NCBI RefSeq assembly: GCF_014836715.1
Contig: NZ_JACSQI010000012.1
Span: forward strand, 62,001-126,000
Direction: 5' to 3'
DNA: 64,000 nucleotides
From: Escherichia whittamii
Lineage (GTDB): Bacteria; Pseudomonadota; Gammaproteobacteria; Enterobacterales; Enterobacteriaceae
Under the pieces are notes generated by a model, which saw nothing but the letters and a program-made list of their open reading frames with translations, was not told the origin of the DNA and made no database searches. Of this stretch, positions 29,321 to 43,073 are shown piece after piece. The position numbers and the translations under genes were made by a program. The first letter of the stretch is position 1, and every line of letters starts with the position of its first letter.

Positions 29321-30685
29321 TTACTGCGCAGCGGCAGGTTTACGCGGACGGCGACGACGTTGTTGTTCGCCTGCCGGTTTGGCATCGCCGAGACGACGAG
29401 ACGGTTTTTCTGCAGGTTTCGCGCTAGCTGATTTCGCGCCACCTTCTGCACGGCGTGGTTGCTGTTGACCGCGACCACCGCCCTGCCCACGACCGCCGCC
29501 GCCACGTTGCTGGCGACCATTCTGGATCGGTTCGGCTTTGATTGACGGGTCCGGCTCATAGCCCGGAATCGCAATACGCGGGATCTCTTTTTTCAGCAAT
29601 TTTTCGATATCACGCAGCAGCTTGTGTTCATCAACACACACCAGCGACAACGCTTCTCCAGTTGCCGCCGCACGGCCAGTACGCCCGATACGGTGGACAT
29701 AATCTTCCGGTACGTTTGGCAACTCGTAGTTGACGACGTGCGGTAGTTCTTCAATATCCAGGCCACGCGCAGCGATGTCAGTTGCCACCAGTACACGAAT
29801 ATCGCCCGATTTAAAATCAGCCAGCGCACGGGTACGCGCACCTTGCGATTTATTACCGTGGATCGCCGCACTGCGAATACCATCTTTATTTAATTGTTCA
29901 GCCAGATGGTTAGCGCCATGTTTGGTACGGGTAAACACCAGCACCTGCTGCCAGTTGCCTTTACCAATCATGTGTGACAACAGTTCCCGTTTGCGTTTCT
30001 TATCGACAAAGTGAACGTGTTGTGTCACCTGAGCAGACGCGGTATTGCGGCGTGCCACTTCAATTTCCAGTGGGTTATGCAGCAGTTTTTCCGCCAGAGC
30101 TTTAATATCGTCAGAGAAGGTTGCGGAGAACAACAGGTTCTGGCGCTTCGCTGGCAGTTTAGTCAGCACGCGACGGATATCGTGGATAAAGCCCATGTCG
30201 AGCATGCGGTCAGCTTCATCAAGGACGAGGATTTCTATCTGGTCCAGTTTCACCGCGTTTTGATGTTCCAGGTCCAGCAGACGCCCCGGTGTTGCCACCA
30301 GCACGTCAACGCCGCCGCGCAGCTTCATCATCTGCGGGTTAATGCTGACGCCGCCAAACACCACCAGCGAACGAATGTTCAGGTATTTGCTGTAATCACG
30401 GACGTTTTCGCCAATCTGCGCCGCCAGTTCACGGGTCGGGGTGAGGATCAACGCACGTACCGGACGACGCCCTTTGGCGTGCGGCTCGCGGGAAATCAGG
30501 TGTTGCAACAGCGGCAGCGTAAAGCCCGCTGTTTTGCCCGTGCCGGTCTGGGCACTGGCCATCAGGTCGCGGCCTTCCAGCACCGCAGGGATCGCCTGCT
30601 GCTGAATAGGGGTGGGTTCACGGTAACCTTGCTCGGCAACGGCGCGCAGGATATCAGGGCTTAAACCCAAAGAATCGAAAGACAT
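29321..30685 (-). CDS. rhlE: RhlE, DEAD-box ATP-dependent RNA helicase
   Basis: A 454-residue RNA helicase with roles in ribosome maturation and RNA decay. In order: Q motif ([10 protein letters not shown]), Walker [19 protein letters not shown] ([12 protein letters not shown]), SAT (LFSATF), and domain-2 motifs [11 protein letters not shown] and HRIGRTGR. After about residue 380 comes a low-complexity Gly/Arg/Gln-rich tail ending [12 protein letters not shown] that binds RNA. Length equals K-12. It is divergent from cecR, and CecR is known to regulate rhlE. Confidence 0.97.
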   Translation of the reverse strand: MSFDSLGLSPDILRAVAEQGYREPTPIQQQAIPAVLEGRDLMASAQTGTGKTAGFTLPLLQHLISREPHAKGRRPVRALILTPTRELAAQIGENVRDYSKYLNIRSLVVFGGVSINPQMMKLRGGVDVLVATPGRLLDLEHQNAVKLDQIEILVLDEADRMLDMGFIHDIRRVLTKLPAKRQNLLFSATFSDDIKALAEKLLHNPLEIEVARRNTASAQVTQHVHFVDKKRKRELLSHMIGKGNWQQVLVFTRTKHGANHLAEQLNKDGIRSAAIHGNKSQGARTRALADFKSGDIRVLVATDIAARGLDIEELPHVVNYELPNVPEDYVHRIGRTGRAAATGEALSLVCVDEHKLLRDIEKLLKKEIPRIAIPGYEPDPSIKAEPIQNGRQQRGGGGRGQGGGRGQQQPRRAEGGAKSASAKPAEKPSRRLGDAKPAGEQQRRRRPRKPAAAQ

Positions 30686-30878
30686 AACTACTCCGAACCG
30701 CCCCGACCGTTACCGGTGTAGTTTTCAGGGAGATACTGAAAAGGAAAATGACAAAAACCACAATGTCATGAGGGAGCGGAGTGTAGCAGTTTTTGTGACG
30801 CGGCGCATAAATTATCCCTATTGCTGGCATTGCAAAAAGAGTTAGCCATACTGGACAACTCCGATAAGGAGTCATAAT

Positions 30879-30900
30879 CTTAATCAATCATTTGATTAAG
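30879..30900. promoter_or_regulatory. Candidate CecR operator
   Basis: Perfect 8-bp arms CTTAATCA (30879-30886) and TGATTAAG (30893-30900) are separated by 6 bases. They sit just upstream of cecR and between the divergent genes rhlE and cecR. A CATAAT -10-like box (30873-30878) abuts the left arm, so a bound TetR-type repressor would block this promoter. Confidence 0.75.
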
Positions 30901-30913
30901 AATGGACTGTGCG

Positions 30914-34304
<3,391 letters not shown>

Positions 34305-34312
<8 letters not shown>

Positions 34313-35438
34313 TCCGATCCTTTCCTGGCGTCGTGTGCGGGCGCTGTGCGTCAAAGAGACGCGGCAGATCATTCGCGATCCGAGTAGCTGGCTGATTGCG
34401 GTAGTGATCCCGCTGTTACTGCTGTTTATTTTTGGCTACGGCATTAACCTCGATTCCAGCAAGCTGCGGGTCGGGATTTTGCTGGAACAGCGTAGCGAAG
34501 CGGCGCTGGATTTCACCCACACTATGACTGGTTCGCCCTATATTGACGCCACTATCAGCGATAACCGTCAGGAACTGATCGCCAAAATGCAGGCGGGGAA
34601 AATTCGCGGTCTGGTGGTGATTCCGGTGGATTTCGCCGAACAGATGGAGCGCGCCAACGCTACCGCGCCGATTCAGGTGATCACCGACGGCAGCGAGCCA
34701 AACACCGCTAACTTTGTGCAGGGCTATGTCGAAGGGATCTGGCAGATTTGGCAAATGCAGCGAGCGGAGGACAACGGGCAGACTTTTGAACCGCTTATTG
34801 ATGTACAAACCCGCTACTGGTTTAACCCGGCGGCGATTAGCCAGCACTTTATTATCCCCGGTGCGGTGACCATTATCATGACGGTCATCGGCGCGATCCT
34901 CACCTCGCTGGTGGTGGCACGGGAATGGGAACGCGGCACCATGGAGGCTCTGCTCTCCACCGAGATTACCCGCACGGAGCTGCTGTTGTGTAAGCTAATC
35001 CCTTATTACTTCCTCGGCATGCTGGCGATGCTGCTGTGTATGCTGGTGTCGGTGTTTATTCTCGGCGTGCCGTATCGAGGGTCGCTGCTGATCCTGTTTT
35101 TTATCACCAGTCTGTTTTTGCTCAGTACCCTGGGGATGGGGCTGCTGATTTCCACGATTACTCGCAACCAGTTCAACGCCGCTCAGGTGGCACTGAACGC
35201 CGCTTTCCTGCCGTCGATTATGCTCTCTGGTTTTATTTTTCAGATCGACAGTATGCCTGCGGTGATCCGCGCGGTGACGTACATTATTCCCGCACGTTAC
35301 TTCGTCAGCACCCTGCAAAGCCTGTTCCTCGCCGGGAATATTCCGGTGGTGCTGGTGGTGAATGTGCTGTTTTTGATCGCTTCGGCGGTGATGTTTATCG
35401 GCCTGACGTGGCTGAAAACCAAACGTCGGCTGGATTAG
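34305..35438 (+). CDS. ybhS: YbhS, ABC-2 type permease
   Basis: A 377-residue inner-membrane permease of the ABC-2 family. One helix lies near the N-terminus (about 28-46), then an extracytoplasmic domain of about 130 residues and five clustered helices. The family signature [22 protein letters not shown] marks the cytoplasmic coupling region, with [11 protein letters not shown] further on. It pairs with YbhR. GAGCATAGC precedes the ATG, which overlaps the end of ybhF, so translation is coupled. Confidence 0.94.
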
Positions 35439-35448
35439 GGAGAAGAGC

Positions 35449-36555
35449 ATGTTTCATCGCTTATGGACGTTAATCCGCAAAGAGTTACAGTCATTGCTGC
35501 GCGAACCGCAAACGCGTGCGATTCTGATTTTACCCGTGCTGATTCAGGTAATTCTGTTCCCGTTCGCCGCCACACTGGAAGTGACCAACGCCACCATCGC
35601 CATCTACGACGAAGATAACGGCGCACATTCGGTGGAGTTGACCCAGCGTTTTGCCCGAGCCAGCGCCTTTACCCACGTGCTGCTGTTGAAAAGTCCACGG
35701 GAGATCCGCCCGACAATCGACACACAAAAGGCGCTACTGCTGGTGCGTTTTCCGGCTGACTTCTCGCGCAAACTGGATACCTTCCAGACCGCGCCGTTGC
35801 AGTTGATTCTCGACGGGCGTAACTCCAACAGTGCGCAAATCGCCGCCAACTACCTGCAACAGATCGTCAAAAATTATCAGCAGGAGCTGCTGGAAGGAAA
35901 ACCGAAGCCAAACAACAGCGAGCTGGTGGTACGCAACTGGTATAACCCAAATCTCGACTATAAATGGTTCGTGGTGCCGTCGCTGATTGCCATGATCACC
36001 ACTATTGGCGTGATGATCGTCACTTCACTTTCCGTCGCCCGCGAACGTGAACAAGGTACGCTCGATCAGCTCCTGGTTTCGCCGCTCACTACCTGGCAGA
36101 TATTTATCGGCAAAGCCGTACCGGCGTTAATTGTCGCCACATTCCAGGCGACCATTGTGCTGGCCATTGGTATCTGGGCATATCAAATCCCCTTCGCCGG
36201 ATCGCTGGCCCTGTTCTACTTTACGATGGTGATTTACGGTTTATCGCTGGTGGGATTCGGTCTGTTGATTTCGTCACTCTGCTCAACGCAACAGCAGGCG
36301 TTTATCGGCGTGTTCGTCTTTATGATGCCCGCCATTCTGCTTTCCGGTTACGTTTCGCCGGTGGAGAACATGCCTGTGTGGCTGCAAAACCTGACGTGGA
36401 TTAACCCTATTCGCCACTTTACGGACATTACCAAGCAGATTTATTTGAAGGATGCGAGTCTGGATATTGTGTGGAACAGCTTGTGGCCGCTATTGGTCAT
36501 AACGGCCACGACAGGGTCAGCGGCGTACGCGATGTTTAGACGTAAGGTGATGTAA
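35449..36555 (+). CDS. ybhR: YbhR, ABC-2 type permease
   Basis: A 368-residue partner of YbhS with the same architecture: N-terminal helix, large periplasmic loop, and the coupling signature [19 protein letters not shown] before five helices. [11 protein letters not shown] matches the family's ABC-2 motif. AGGGAGAAGAGC lies just before the ATG, 10 bases after ybhS. It is the last gene of the cecR-ybhGFSR operon. Its final 39 bases overlap the 3' end of the convergent gene ybhQ. Confidence 0.94.
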   Translation: MFHRLWTLIRKELQSLLREPQTRAILILPVLIQVILFPFAATLEVTNATIAIYDEDNGAHSVELTQRFARASAFTHVLLLKSPREIRPTIDTQKALLLVRFPADFSRKLDTFQTAPLQLILDGRNSNSAQIAANYLQQIVKNYQQELLEGKPKPNNSELVVRNWYNPNLDYKWFVVPSLIAMITTIGVMIVTSLSVAREREQGTLDQLLVSPLTTWQIFIGKAVPALIVATFQATIVLAIGIWAYQIPFAGSLALFYFTMVIYGLSLVGFGLLISSLCSTQQQAFIGVFVFMMPAILLSGYVSPVENMPVWLQNLTWINPIRHFTDITKQIYLKDASLDIVWNSLWPLLVITATTGSAAYAMFRRKVM

Positions 36556-36927
36556 TTTTTTATCTTTCGCCAGTAACGACACTACCGCCGGGCCGGCAAG
36601 GATCGCCAGCCCTGCAACGGCCAGCAAATAGTTGTTTTCCAGTACGCGGGACAACAGCCACAACACAATCAGCGCCGCGCCAAAATACCAGGTGGTGGTC
36701 AGCTCTTCCAGCACATCCGCCACCTCTCGCCAGCGTTGCTCGGGATGACGCTGAAACACCAGCATCATCACCACGGTGACACAATACAGCACGCATAATC
36801 CCACGCCGACGTGAACCAGAGTTTTACTCATCCAGCCCATCACCAGCAGCGCCACTACCAGTAAATGCAACATAATCTGCCAGCAACTTAGGCCAGTTGC
36901 GACACGAACACGTTGTTGCCACTTCAT
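36517..36927 (-). CDS. ybhQ: YbhQ, small inner-membrane protein
   Basis: A 136-residue protein with about four hydrophobic helices (for example [33 protein letters not shown] and [11 protein letters not shown]) and basic ends. K-12 has a protein of the same length; no function is established. The start is the ATG at 36927, with GGAG upstream. The 3' end overlaps ybhR tail to tail by 39 bases, so its stop lies inside the ybhR coding sequence. Confidence 0.88.
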   Translation of the reverse strand: MKWQQRVRVATGLSCWQIMLHLLVVALLVMGWMSKTLVHVGVGLCVLYCVTVVMMLVFQRHPEQRWREVADVLEELTTTWYFGAALIVLWLLSRVLENNYLLAVAGLAILAGPAVVSLLAKDKKLHHLTSKHRVRR

Positions 36928-37059
36928 GGCTTCTCTCCTGAAGAATTTATCTCTACTAACTCAGAGTACCGAACTTTACGGAAAATTCCGTAAGACCGCA
37001 CCTTTTTGTGACGCCGACTACACTATTTCAATGAGATAAGAGGCAAAGACAGGAAAATT

Positions 37060-37821
37060 ATGCCCGATCAAACACAACACTTTTCGTTCAAGGTGCTCAC
37101 CATCAATATTCACAAAGGTTTTACCGCGTTTAACCGACGCTTCATTTTGCCGGAGCTTCGCGACGCCGTGCGCACCGTCAACGCCGATATTGTTTGCCTG
37201 CAGGAAGTGATGGGCGCGCACGAAGTTCATCCGCTGCGTGTAGAAAACTGGCCCGACACATCTCACTACGAGTTTCTCGCCGACACCATGTGGAGCGATT
37301 TTGCCTACGGCCGCAATGCTGTGTATCCGGAAGGGCATCACGGCAACGCGGTACTGTCACGCTATCCCATTGAACATTATGAGAATCGCGATGTTTCGGT
37401 CGATGGCGCGGAAAAACGTGGCGTGCTCTACTGCCGCATTGTGCCGCCAATGACCGGAAAAGCGATTCATGTGATGTGCGTACATCTCGGTTTGCGAGAG
37501 GCGCACCGTCAGGCGCAACTTGCGATGCTTGCCGAATGGGTAAACCAGCTTCCGCCCGACGAACCCGTTTTAGTGGCGGGTGATTTCAACGACTGGCGGC
37601 AAAAAGCCAATCATCCGTTGAAGGCCCATGCCGGGCTGGATGAGATATTTACCCGCGCCCACGGACGCCCGGCGCGCACGTTTCCGGTGCAATTTCCCCT
37701 ACTACGACTGGACAGGATCTATGTCAAAAATGCCAGCGCCAGCGCGCCAACGGCGTTGCCGCTGCGGACCTGGCGACATCTTTCTGACCATGCTCCTTTG
37801 AGTGCGGAGATTCATTTATGA
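37060..37821 (+). CDS. ybhP: YbhP, endonuclease/exonuclease/phosphatase-family protein
   Basis: A 253-residue protein of the EEP superfamily (DNase I/sphingomyelinase-like metal-dependent phosphodiesterases). Motifs are TINIHKG and CLQEV at the N-terminus (metal ligands), VAGDFNDW in the middle and a C-terminal SDHAPL with the catalytic His. There is no signal peptide. Its stop overlaps the clsB start by 4 bases, which suggests a task in phospholipid metabolism or turnover. Substrate unproven. Confidence 0.9.
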   Translation: MPDQTQHFSFKVLTINIHKGFTAFNRRFILPELRDAVRTVNADIVCLQEVMGAHEVHPLRVENWPDTSHYEFLADTMWSDFAYGRNAVYPEGHHGNAVLSRYPIEHYENRDVSVDGAEKRGVLYCRIVPPMTGKAIHVMCVHLGLREAHRQAQLAMLAEWVNQLPPDEPVLVAGDFNDWRQKANHPLKAHAGLDEIFTRAHGRPARTFPVQFPLLRLDRIYVKNASASAPTALPLRTWRHLSDHAPLSAEIHL

Positions 37822-39059
37822 AATGTAGCTGGCGCGAAGGCAATAAGATCCAGTTGCTGGAAAACGGCGAGCAATATTATCCCGCTGTATTTAAAGCGAT
37901 TGATGAGGCGCAAGAACGCATCATCCTTGAAACGTTTATCTGGTTCGAGGATGACGTCGGTAAACAACTGCATGCGGCACTGCTGGCGGCGGTGCAACGT
38001 GGAGTTAAAGCGGAAGTTTTGCTGGATGGCTACGGTTCGCCGGATCTCAGCGATGAGTTTGTCAATGAACTGACTGCGGCTGGCGTGATATTTCGTTATT
38101 ACGATCCCCGCCCTCGCCTGTTCGGTATGCGTACTAATGTATTCCGCCGGATGCATCGCAAAATTGTGGTGATCGATGCACGTATCGCCTTTATTGGTGG
38201 ACTGAATTACTCCGCCGAGCATATGTCCAGCTACGGTCCAGAGGCTAAACAGGATTACGCGGTACGTCTGGAAGGGCCGATTGTTGAAGATATTTTGCAA
38301 TTTGAACTGGAAAATCTGCCCGGGCAAAGCGCAGCACGGCGCTGGTGGCGACGTCATCACAAAGCGGAAGAAAACCGCCAGCCGGGAGAAGCGCAGGTAT
38401 TGCTGGTCTGGCGCGATAACGAAGAACATCGCAGCGATATTGAACGTCACTATCTGAAAATGCTCACTCAGGCACGGAGGGAAGTGATTATCGCCAACGC
38501 CTACTTCTTCCCTGGCTATCGGTTTTTACACGCCTTGCGTAAAGCGGCGCGGCGCGGAGTGCGGATCAAACTGATTATTCAGGGCGAACCGGATATGCCC
38601 ATTGTCAGAGTCGGCGCGCGCTTGCTGTATAACTATCTGGTTAAAGGCGGTGTTCAGGTGTTTGAGTACCGTCGCCGCCCGCTCCACGGCAAAGTGGCAT
38701 TGATGGACGATCACTGGGCAACGGTAGGTTCCAGTAATCTCGATCCGCTCAGTTTGTCGCTAAATCTCGAAGCAAACGTCATCATTCACGATCGAAAATT
38801 TAACCAGACGCTGCGCGACAATCTTAACAGCATCATCGCTGCCGACTGTCAGCTGGTGGATGAAACTATGCTGCCGAAACGCACCTGGTGGAACCTGAGC
38901 AAAAGCGTGCTGGCGTTCCACTTTTTGCGCCATTTCCCGGCGCTGGTGGGCTGGCTTCCGGCGCATACACCGCATCTGGCACAGGTTGATCCCCCCGCAC
39001 AACCAGCAATGGAAACGCAGGATCGGGTAGAAACGGAAAACACGGGGATAAAACCCTGA
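37818..39059 (+). CDS. clsB: ClsB (YbhO), cardiolipin synthase B
   Basis: A 413-residue phospholipase D-type enzyme that makes cardiolipin from phosphatidylglycerol and can also make phosphatidylglycerol from phosphatidylethanolamine and glycerol. Both HKD motifs are intact: His113/Lys115/Asp120 (MHRKIVVID) and His290/Lys292/Asp297 (LHGKVALMD). Unlike ClsA it lacks N-terminal membrane helices. It overlaps ybhP by 4 bases and ybhN by one base, giving a tight three-gene operon. Confidence 0.96.
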   Translation: MKCSWREGNKIQLLENGEQYYPAVFKAIDEAQERIILETFIWFEDDVGKQLHAALLAAVQRGVKAEVLLDGYGSPDLSDEFVNELTAAGVIFRYYDPRPRLFGMRTNVFRRMHRKIVVIDARIAFIGGLNYSAEHMSSYGPEAKQDYAVRLEGPIVEDILQFELENLPGQSAARRWWRRHHKAEENRQPGEAQVLLVWRDNEEHRSDIERHYLKMLTQARREVIIANAYFFPGYRFLHALRKAARRGVRIKLIIQGEPDMPIVRVGARLLYNYLVKGGVQVFEYRRRPLHGKVALMDDHWATVGSSNLDPLSLSLNLEANVIIHDRKFNQTLRDNLNSIIAADCQLVDETMLPKRTWWNLSKSVLAFHFLRHFPALVGWLPAHTPHLAQVDPPAQPAMETQDRVETENTGIKP

Positions 39060-40015
39060 TGAGTAAATCGCATCCACGCTGGCGCCGGACAAAGAAGATC
39101 CTCACCTGGCTGTTTTTTATCGCGGTGATTGTGTTGCTGGTGGTCTATGCCAAAAAGGTAGACTGGGAAGAGGTCTGGAAGGTCATCCGCGACTACAATC
39201 GCGTTGCGCTGCTCAGTGCGGTTGGGCTGGTGGTCGTCAGTTATCTGATTTACGGCTGCTATGACCTGCTCGCCCGCTTCTACTGTGGTCACAAACTGGC
39301 GAAGCGCCAGGTGATGCTGGTGTCGTTTATCTGCTACGCCTTCAACCTGACGCTCAGTACCTGGGTCGGCGGCATTGGTATGCGCTATCGTTTGTACTCT
39401 CGTCTGGGATTGCCCGGTAGCACTATCACACGGATTTTCTCGCTGAGTATTACCACCAACTGGATGGGCTATATTTTACTGGCGGGGATTATCTTTACCG
39501 CAGGCATGGTGGAACTGCCGGAGCATTGGTATATCGATCAAACCACGCTGCGTATTCTCGGCATTGGCTTACTGATGATTATCGCGGTTTATTTGTGGTT
39601 TTGCGCGTTCGCGAAGCACCGCCATATGACCATCAAGGGGCAAAAGCTGGTGCTACCTTCATGGAAATTTGCCCTGGCGCAGATGCTGATTTCCAGCGTT
39701 AACTGGATGGTAATGGGAGCGATTATCTGGCTGTTACTCGGTCAAAACGTGAACTATTTCTTTGTTTTAGGCGTGTTACTGGTTAGCAGTATTGCCGGCG
39801 TCATTGTGCATATTCCGGCGGGTATTGGCGTGCTGGAAGCGGTGTTTATCGCGCTACTGGCAGGAGAGCATACATCAAAAGGCACGATTATCGCTGCCCT
39901 GCTCGCTTACCGTGTCCTGTACTACTTTATCCCGCTGCTGTTGGCGCTGATTTGCTATCTGGTACTGGAAAGTCAGGCGAAGAAGCTACGGGCGAAAAAT
40001 GAAGCGGCGATGTGA
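39059..40015 (+). CDS. ybhN: YbhN, inner-membrane protein of the UPF0104/LPG flippase-like family
   Basis: A 318-residue membrane protein with about eight helices and a basic N-terminus ([13 protein letters not shown]). It is related to the lysylphosphatidylglycerol synthase/flippase membrane domain (UPF0104). Coupling to clsB through a one-base overlap (TGATG) suggests that it moves or handles phospholipid. Biochemical function is not established. GGGGATAAAACC upstream is a modest ribosome-binding site, consistent with coupling. Confidence 0.9.
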   Translation: MSKSHPRWRRTKKILTWLFFIAVIVLLVVYAKKVDWEEVWKVIRDYNRVALLSAVGLVVVSYLIYGCYDLLARFYCGHKLAKRQVMLVSFICYAFNLTLSTWVGGIGMRYRLYSRLGLPGSTITRIFSLSITTNWMGYILLAGIIFTAGMVELPEHWYIDQTTLRILGIGLLMIIAVYLWFCAFAKHRHMTIKGQKLVLPSWKFALAQMLISSVNWMVMGAIIWLLLGQNVNYFFVLGVLLVSSIAGVIVHIPAGIGVLEAVFIALLAGEHTSKGTIIAALLAYRVLYYFIPLLLALICYLVLESQAKKLRAKNEAAM

Positions 40016-40018
40016 TGT

Positions 40019-40489
40019 TCAGTTAACTTCTTTTGGTTTAAGTTCGGGATGCTGTTTATAGATGGGGTTCATGATGTCGATTAGCATGCGCCCCATTATT
40101 TCACCAACGGCAGAACGATAAGTATTAAGCTCAGATTCATCGCAAGTTTGCTGAACACGTGATACTGACGCATCTAATTTAGAACCAATGTCGAGCATTA
40201 ATGCGCTGATATCTTCTGCTATATTTTTATCTTTGAACATTTCATAAACCTTTTTATTTATGACAGACACAGACGCTAAACTAGCAGCGACAACCGCCAC
40301 CAAATGAGGGGCAGCATTTTGCTGGGCAAAGCGCTTTTTTGCTGTAATTGAGTAGCAGAGGATCGTCTGTTCAAATGCGTTATCTGTCCCTGAAATGATG
40401 CAGTGGACATAGTCTGGCATTTGTGGCGATTCAATTCTCATGTAAATGAGCGGAATAGTCTTTATAAAATCCGAAAAAAATCCCGGCAC
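40019..40489 (-). CDS. Orphan hypothetical protein in place of ybhM
   Basis: An open frame of 156 codons whose first codon is a GTG inside the ybhL terminator. A more likely start is the ATG at 40441, giving 140 residues (MRIESPQMPDYVHCII). About 41% GC by count from that ATG, lower than its neighbours. One hydrophobic stretch (PHLVAVVAASLASVSVI) could be a membrane segment; the C-terminal half is helical and charged. No strong ribosome-binding site. K-12 has ybhM here, a BAX-inhibitor-like protein; this one is unrelated by eye. Function unknown. Confidence 0.55.
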   Translation of the reverse strand: MPGFFSDFIKTIPLIYMRIESPQMPDYVHCIISGTDNAFEQTILCYSITAKKRFAQQNAAPHLVAVVAASLASVSVINKKVYEMFKDKNIAEDISALMLDIGSKLDASVSRVQQTCDESELNTYRSAVGEIMGRMLIDIMNPIYKQHPELKPKEVN

Positions 40490-40505
40490 CTGGCCGGGAT
40501 ATTGA
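40480..40505 (-). terminator. Intrinsic terminator of ybhL
   Basis: On the minus strand, TCCCGGCCAGGTGCCGGGA forms a stem-loop followed by seven T's, 15-40 bases after the ybhL stop. It should stop read-through into the orphan ORF. Confidence 0.85.
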
Positions 40506-40519
40506 TGGTGAAAAAAGAA

Positions 40520-41224
40520 TTAACGGCGGTTGCCAAATATCCGCAGCAACATCAGGAACAGGTTGATGAAGTCCAGATACAAGGTTAACGCACCAAGAAT
40601 GGAGTATTTACGCAGGTTCGACGTGTCACGGGTATCAATCTGCTCGCCCATATTTTTCAGTTTCTGAGTGTCATACGCCGTCAGTCCAACAAAGACAATC
40701 ACGCCGATGTAGGTGACTGCCCACATTAATGCCTCGCTTTTCAGCCAGAAGTTCACCAGCGAGGCGATGACAATACCGATTAACGCCATAAACAGCATAT
40801 TGCCGAAGCTGCTTAAATCGCGTTTCGTGGTGTAACCATACAGGCTCATTGCGCCGAACATCCCGGCAGTAACGACGAAGGTACTCGCGATAGAGGCAGC
40901 AGTATAGACAATGAAAATACTGGAAAGCGTCAGGCCAGTCAACGCCGAATAAAGCATAAAGAGCATGGTTGTCACGCCTGCACTCAGCTTTTGAATCATC
41001 GCTGATAACACAATAACCAGAGCTAATTGCGCTATTACCAGACCAATTAAAAAGATGCGGTTGGTGAATAACAGCTCCATAACGGCGGCGGAATTGGCCG
41101 CATACCAGGCAACAAATGCAGTAAGCAGCAAGCCCACTGTCATCCAGCCATAGACCTGTGCCATATAGGTTTGCAGGCCAGCTCGGGTTTGTACGATTGA
41201 ATCAGAACGTGGGAATCTGTCCAT
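40520..41224 (-). CDS. ybhL: YbhL, BAX-inhibitor-1 family inner-membrane protein
   Basis: A 234-residue protein with seven hydrophobic helices. It belongs to the BI-1/UPF0005 family, calcium-leak-like membrane proteins, with conserved segments near TAYDTQKLKNMG and a final DFINLFLMLLRIFG. The bacterial function is unclear. Length equals K-12. It has its own terminator. The gene order ybhL-ybhM of K-12 is broken here, because ybhM is absent. Confidence 0.92.
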   Translation of the reverse strand: MDRFPRSDSIVQTRAGLQTYMAQVYGWMTVGLLLTAFVAWYAANSAAVMELLFTNRIFLIGLVIAQLALVIVLSAMIQKLSAGVTTMLFMLYSALTGLTLSSIFIVYTAASIASTFVVTAGMFGAMSLYGYTTKRDLSSFGNMLFMALIGIVIASLVNFWLKSEALMWAVTYIGVIVFVGLTAYDTQKLKNMGEQIDTRDTSNLRKYSILGALTLYLDFINLFLMLLRIFGNRR

Positions 41225-41322
41225 GACTTTCTCCTGAAGATATAAGGAATATCTTAAGGATACTGCAAATGAGGAGGGTGTGCATCGACGCCGCGTAAAC
41301 GCATGTCCAGAGCGGAGAAATT

Positions 41323-41349
41323 GCCGGATGCAACTGTGCGGTATCCGGC
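41323..41349. repeat. Single REP element between ybhL and moaE
   Basis: GCCGGATGCAACTGTGCGGTATCCGGC forms an imperfect REP-type stem-loop just after moaE, in the 3' untranslated region of the moa operon. Confidence 0.8.
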
Positions 41350-41359
41350 ATACTAAAAA

Positions 41360-41812
41360 CTACCAGCGTTTTGCCGCCTGCTGATCGCTCTCCCGGGCTT
41401 CGACCCAGCGGTCGCCTTCCGGCGTGGCTTCGCGCTTCCAGAACGGCGCGCGGGTTTTGAGATAATCCATAATAAACTGCCCGGCTTCAAACGCACTGCT
41501 GCGATGCGCACTGGTAACGCCGACAAAAACGATTTCATCACCCGGCCATAATTCGCCAATGCGATGAATAACCGTTACTCTTCCCAGCGGCCAGCGGTTA
41601 CGCGCTTCATCAACGATTTCTGCCAGTGCTTTTTCAGTCATCCCCGGATAGTGTTCGAGGGTTAATGCTTTTACGCTGTCCCCCAGGTTATGGTTGCGCA
41701 CCTTTCCGGTAAAGGTGACCACTGCACCGTCTTCGTCACGCTCCGCCAGCCACGGGTACTCTTCCCCTACGCTGAACGGCTGCGGTCCGACAACAATTTT
41801 AGTTTCTGCCAT
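41360..41812 (-). CDS. moaE: MoaE, large subunit of molybdopterin synthase
   Basis: A 150-residue protein that, with MoaD, inserts two sulfurs into cyclic pyranopterin monophosphate to make molybdopterin. Conserved elements include HRIGELWPGD, VTSAHRSSAFEA and the Lys-rich catalytic segment KTRAPFWKREATPEGDRWV. Length equals K-12. It is the last gene of moaABCDE, one base after moaD. Confidence 0.96.
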   Translation of the reverse strand: MAETKIVVGPQPFSVGEEYPWLAERDEDGAVVTFTGKVRNHNLGDSVKALTLEHYPGMTEKALAEIVDEARNRWPLGRVTVIHRIGELWPGDEIVFVGVTSAHRSSAFEAGQFIMDYLKTRAPFWKREATPEGDRWVEARESDQQAAKRW

Positions 41813-41813
41813 C

Positions 41814-42059
41814 TTATCCTCCGGTTACCGGCGGGAAGAAAGCCACTTCGTCGCCGTCAGTCAGCGGATGGTCAAAACTCACCAGCGTCTGGTTGACGGC
41901 AGCCAGTAATTTGCCATCTTCCAGCGCCAGCGCCCAGCGATCGCTCTGCGCAGCCAGGTGTTGACGTAATACTTCTACGGTTGGGAACTCCGCAGCCACT
42001 TCGATTGCATCGGTCCCCACCAGCTCGCGCACCTGGGCGAAAAAAAGAACGTTAATCAT
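41814..42059 (-). CDS. moaD: MoaD, molybdopterin synthase sulfur carrier
   Basis: An 81-residue ubiquitin-like protein ending in the required Gly-Gly (PPVTGG). The C-terminus is adenylated by MoeB and converted to a thiocarboxylate, the sulfur donor for MoaE. The start is ATG at 42059, inside the end of moaC (8-base overlap); the frame extends upstream but only within moaC. Length equals K-12. Confidence 0.96.
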   Translation of the reverse strand: MINVLFFAQVRELVGTDAIEVAAEFPTVEVLRQHLAAQSDRWALALEDGKLLAAVNQTLVSFDHPLTDGDEVAFFPPVTGG

Positions 42060-42537
42060 CCGCTTCCACCTTAAAGTCACCTGACTTGCCGCCACTTTTC
42101 GCCAGCAAACGTACCGGACCAATCACCATATCTTTTTGCACCGCTTTACACATATCGTAGATAGTCAGCGCGGCCACGGAGGCCGCCGTTAATGCTTCCA
42201 TTTCGACACCGGTTTTCCCGGTCAGGCGACAAAGTGTTTCAATACGTACCCGATTATTCTCCGGCTCGGCCTGTAAATTGACTTCGACTTTACTGAGCAT
42301 CAGCGGATGACACAGCGGGATCAGATCCCAGGTGCGTTTTGCTGCCTGAATACCGGCAATACGCGCAGTAGCAAACACGTCGCCTTTGTGGTGGCGACCA
42401 TCGATGATCATCGCCAACGTCTCGCTGCGCATGGTGACAAAAGCTTCAGCTCGCGCTTCACGTACGGTTTCCGCTTTGGCGGAGACATCCACCATGTGCG
42501 CTTCGCCAGCGGCGTTGATATGGGTCAGTTGCGACAT
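42052..42537 (-). CDS. moaC: MoaC, cyclic pyranopterin monophosphate synthase
   Basis: A 161-residue enzyme that converts the MoaA product 3',8-cyclo-7,8-dihydro-GTP to cPMP. Signature parts are [46 protein letters not shown] and the lysine-rich KAVQKDM. ATG at 42537 gives the K-12 length and lies 2 bases after moaB; the longer frame upstream runs inside moaB. It overlaps moaD by 8 bases. Confidence 0.97.
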   Translation of the reverse strand: MSQLTHINAAGEAHMVDVSAKAETVREARAEAFVTMRSETLAMIIDGRHHKGDVFATARIAGIQAAKRTWDLIPLCHPLMLSKVEVNLQAEPENNRVRIETLCRLTGKTGVEMEALTAASVAALTIYDMCKAVQKDMVIGPVRLLAKSGGKSGDFKVEADD

Positions 42538-42539
42538 AC

Positions 42540-43052
42540 TTATTTCTTCAAATGTGGATGGAAATTGCACGGACGCGTACGGGCGTCCAGCTGCGGCGCG
42601 ATGATGTTTTCCCAGGCGGTGCGACACGCTTTGGTTGAACCAGGCATGGCGAAAATCAGCGTCTTGTTAGCGACGCCCGCTACCGCACGGGATTGCAACG
42701 TTGCGGTGCCAATCTCTTCAAACGACAGCATACGGAACACTTCGCCAAAACCTTCGACTTCACGGTCGAACAGCGGCAGCAATGCTTCAGGTGCCTGATC
42801 GCCTTCAGTCAGGCCAGTACCGCCAGTAATCAACACCACTTGTACATCGTCGCTGGCTATCCACGCAGATACCTGAGCACGGATGGCGTAGCGGTTTTCT
42901 TTGACAATAGCTTTATCTACAACATGATGGCCCGCTTCCTGCGCAGAATCGCGCAGATAGTGACCGGAGGTATCGTCTTCTTCACCGCGACGATTAGAAA
43001 CCGTAAGAATAGCAATACGGGTCGGGATAAATTCAGTGCTTACCTGACTCAT
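42540..43052 (-). CDS. moaB: MoaB, molybdopterin-binding (adenylyltransferase-like) protein
   Basis: A 170-residue protein of the MogA/MoaB family that binds molybdopterin. In E. coli its role is not essential because MogA does the adenylylation. The motif [19 protein letters not shown] is the MPT-binding loop, and [15 protein letters not shown] lies near the C-terminus. It sits between moaA and moaC in a tight operon. Length equals K-12. Confidence 0.96.
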   Translation of the reverse strand: MSQVSTEFIPTRIAILTVSNRRGEEDDTSGHYLRDSAQEAGHHVVDKAIVKENRYAIRAQVSAWIASDDVQVVLITGGTGLTEGDQAPEALLPLFDREVEGFGEVFRMLSFEEIGTATLQSRAVAGVANKTLIFAMPGSTKACRTAWENIIAPQLDARTRPCNFHPHLKK

Positions 43053-43073
43053 CTGATCTCTCCTTTTGACGTT

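Noticed and set aside
30011..30664. 217-codon open frame antisense to rhlE
   Set aside because: Mirrors the rhlE codon pattern; composition is odd (His/Gln-rich) and there is no start signal.
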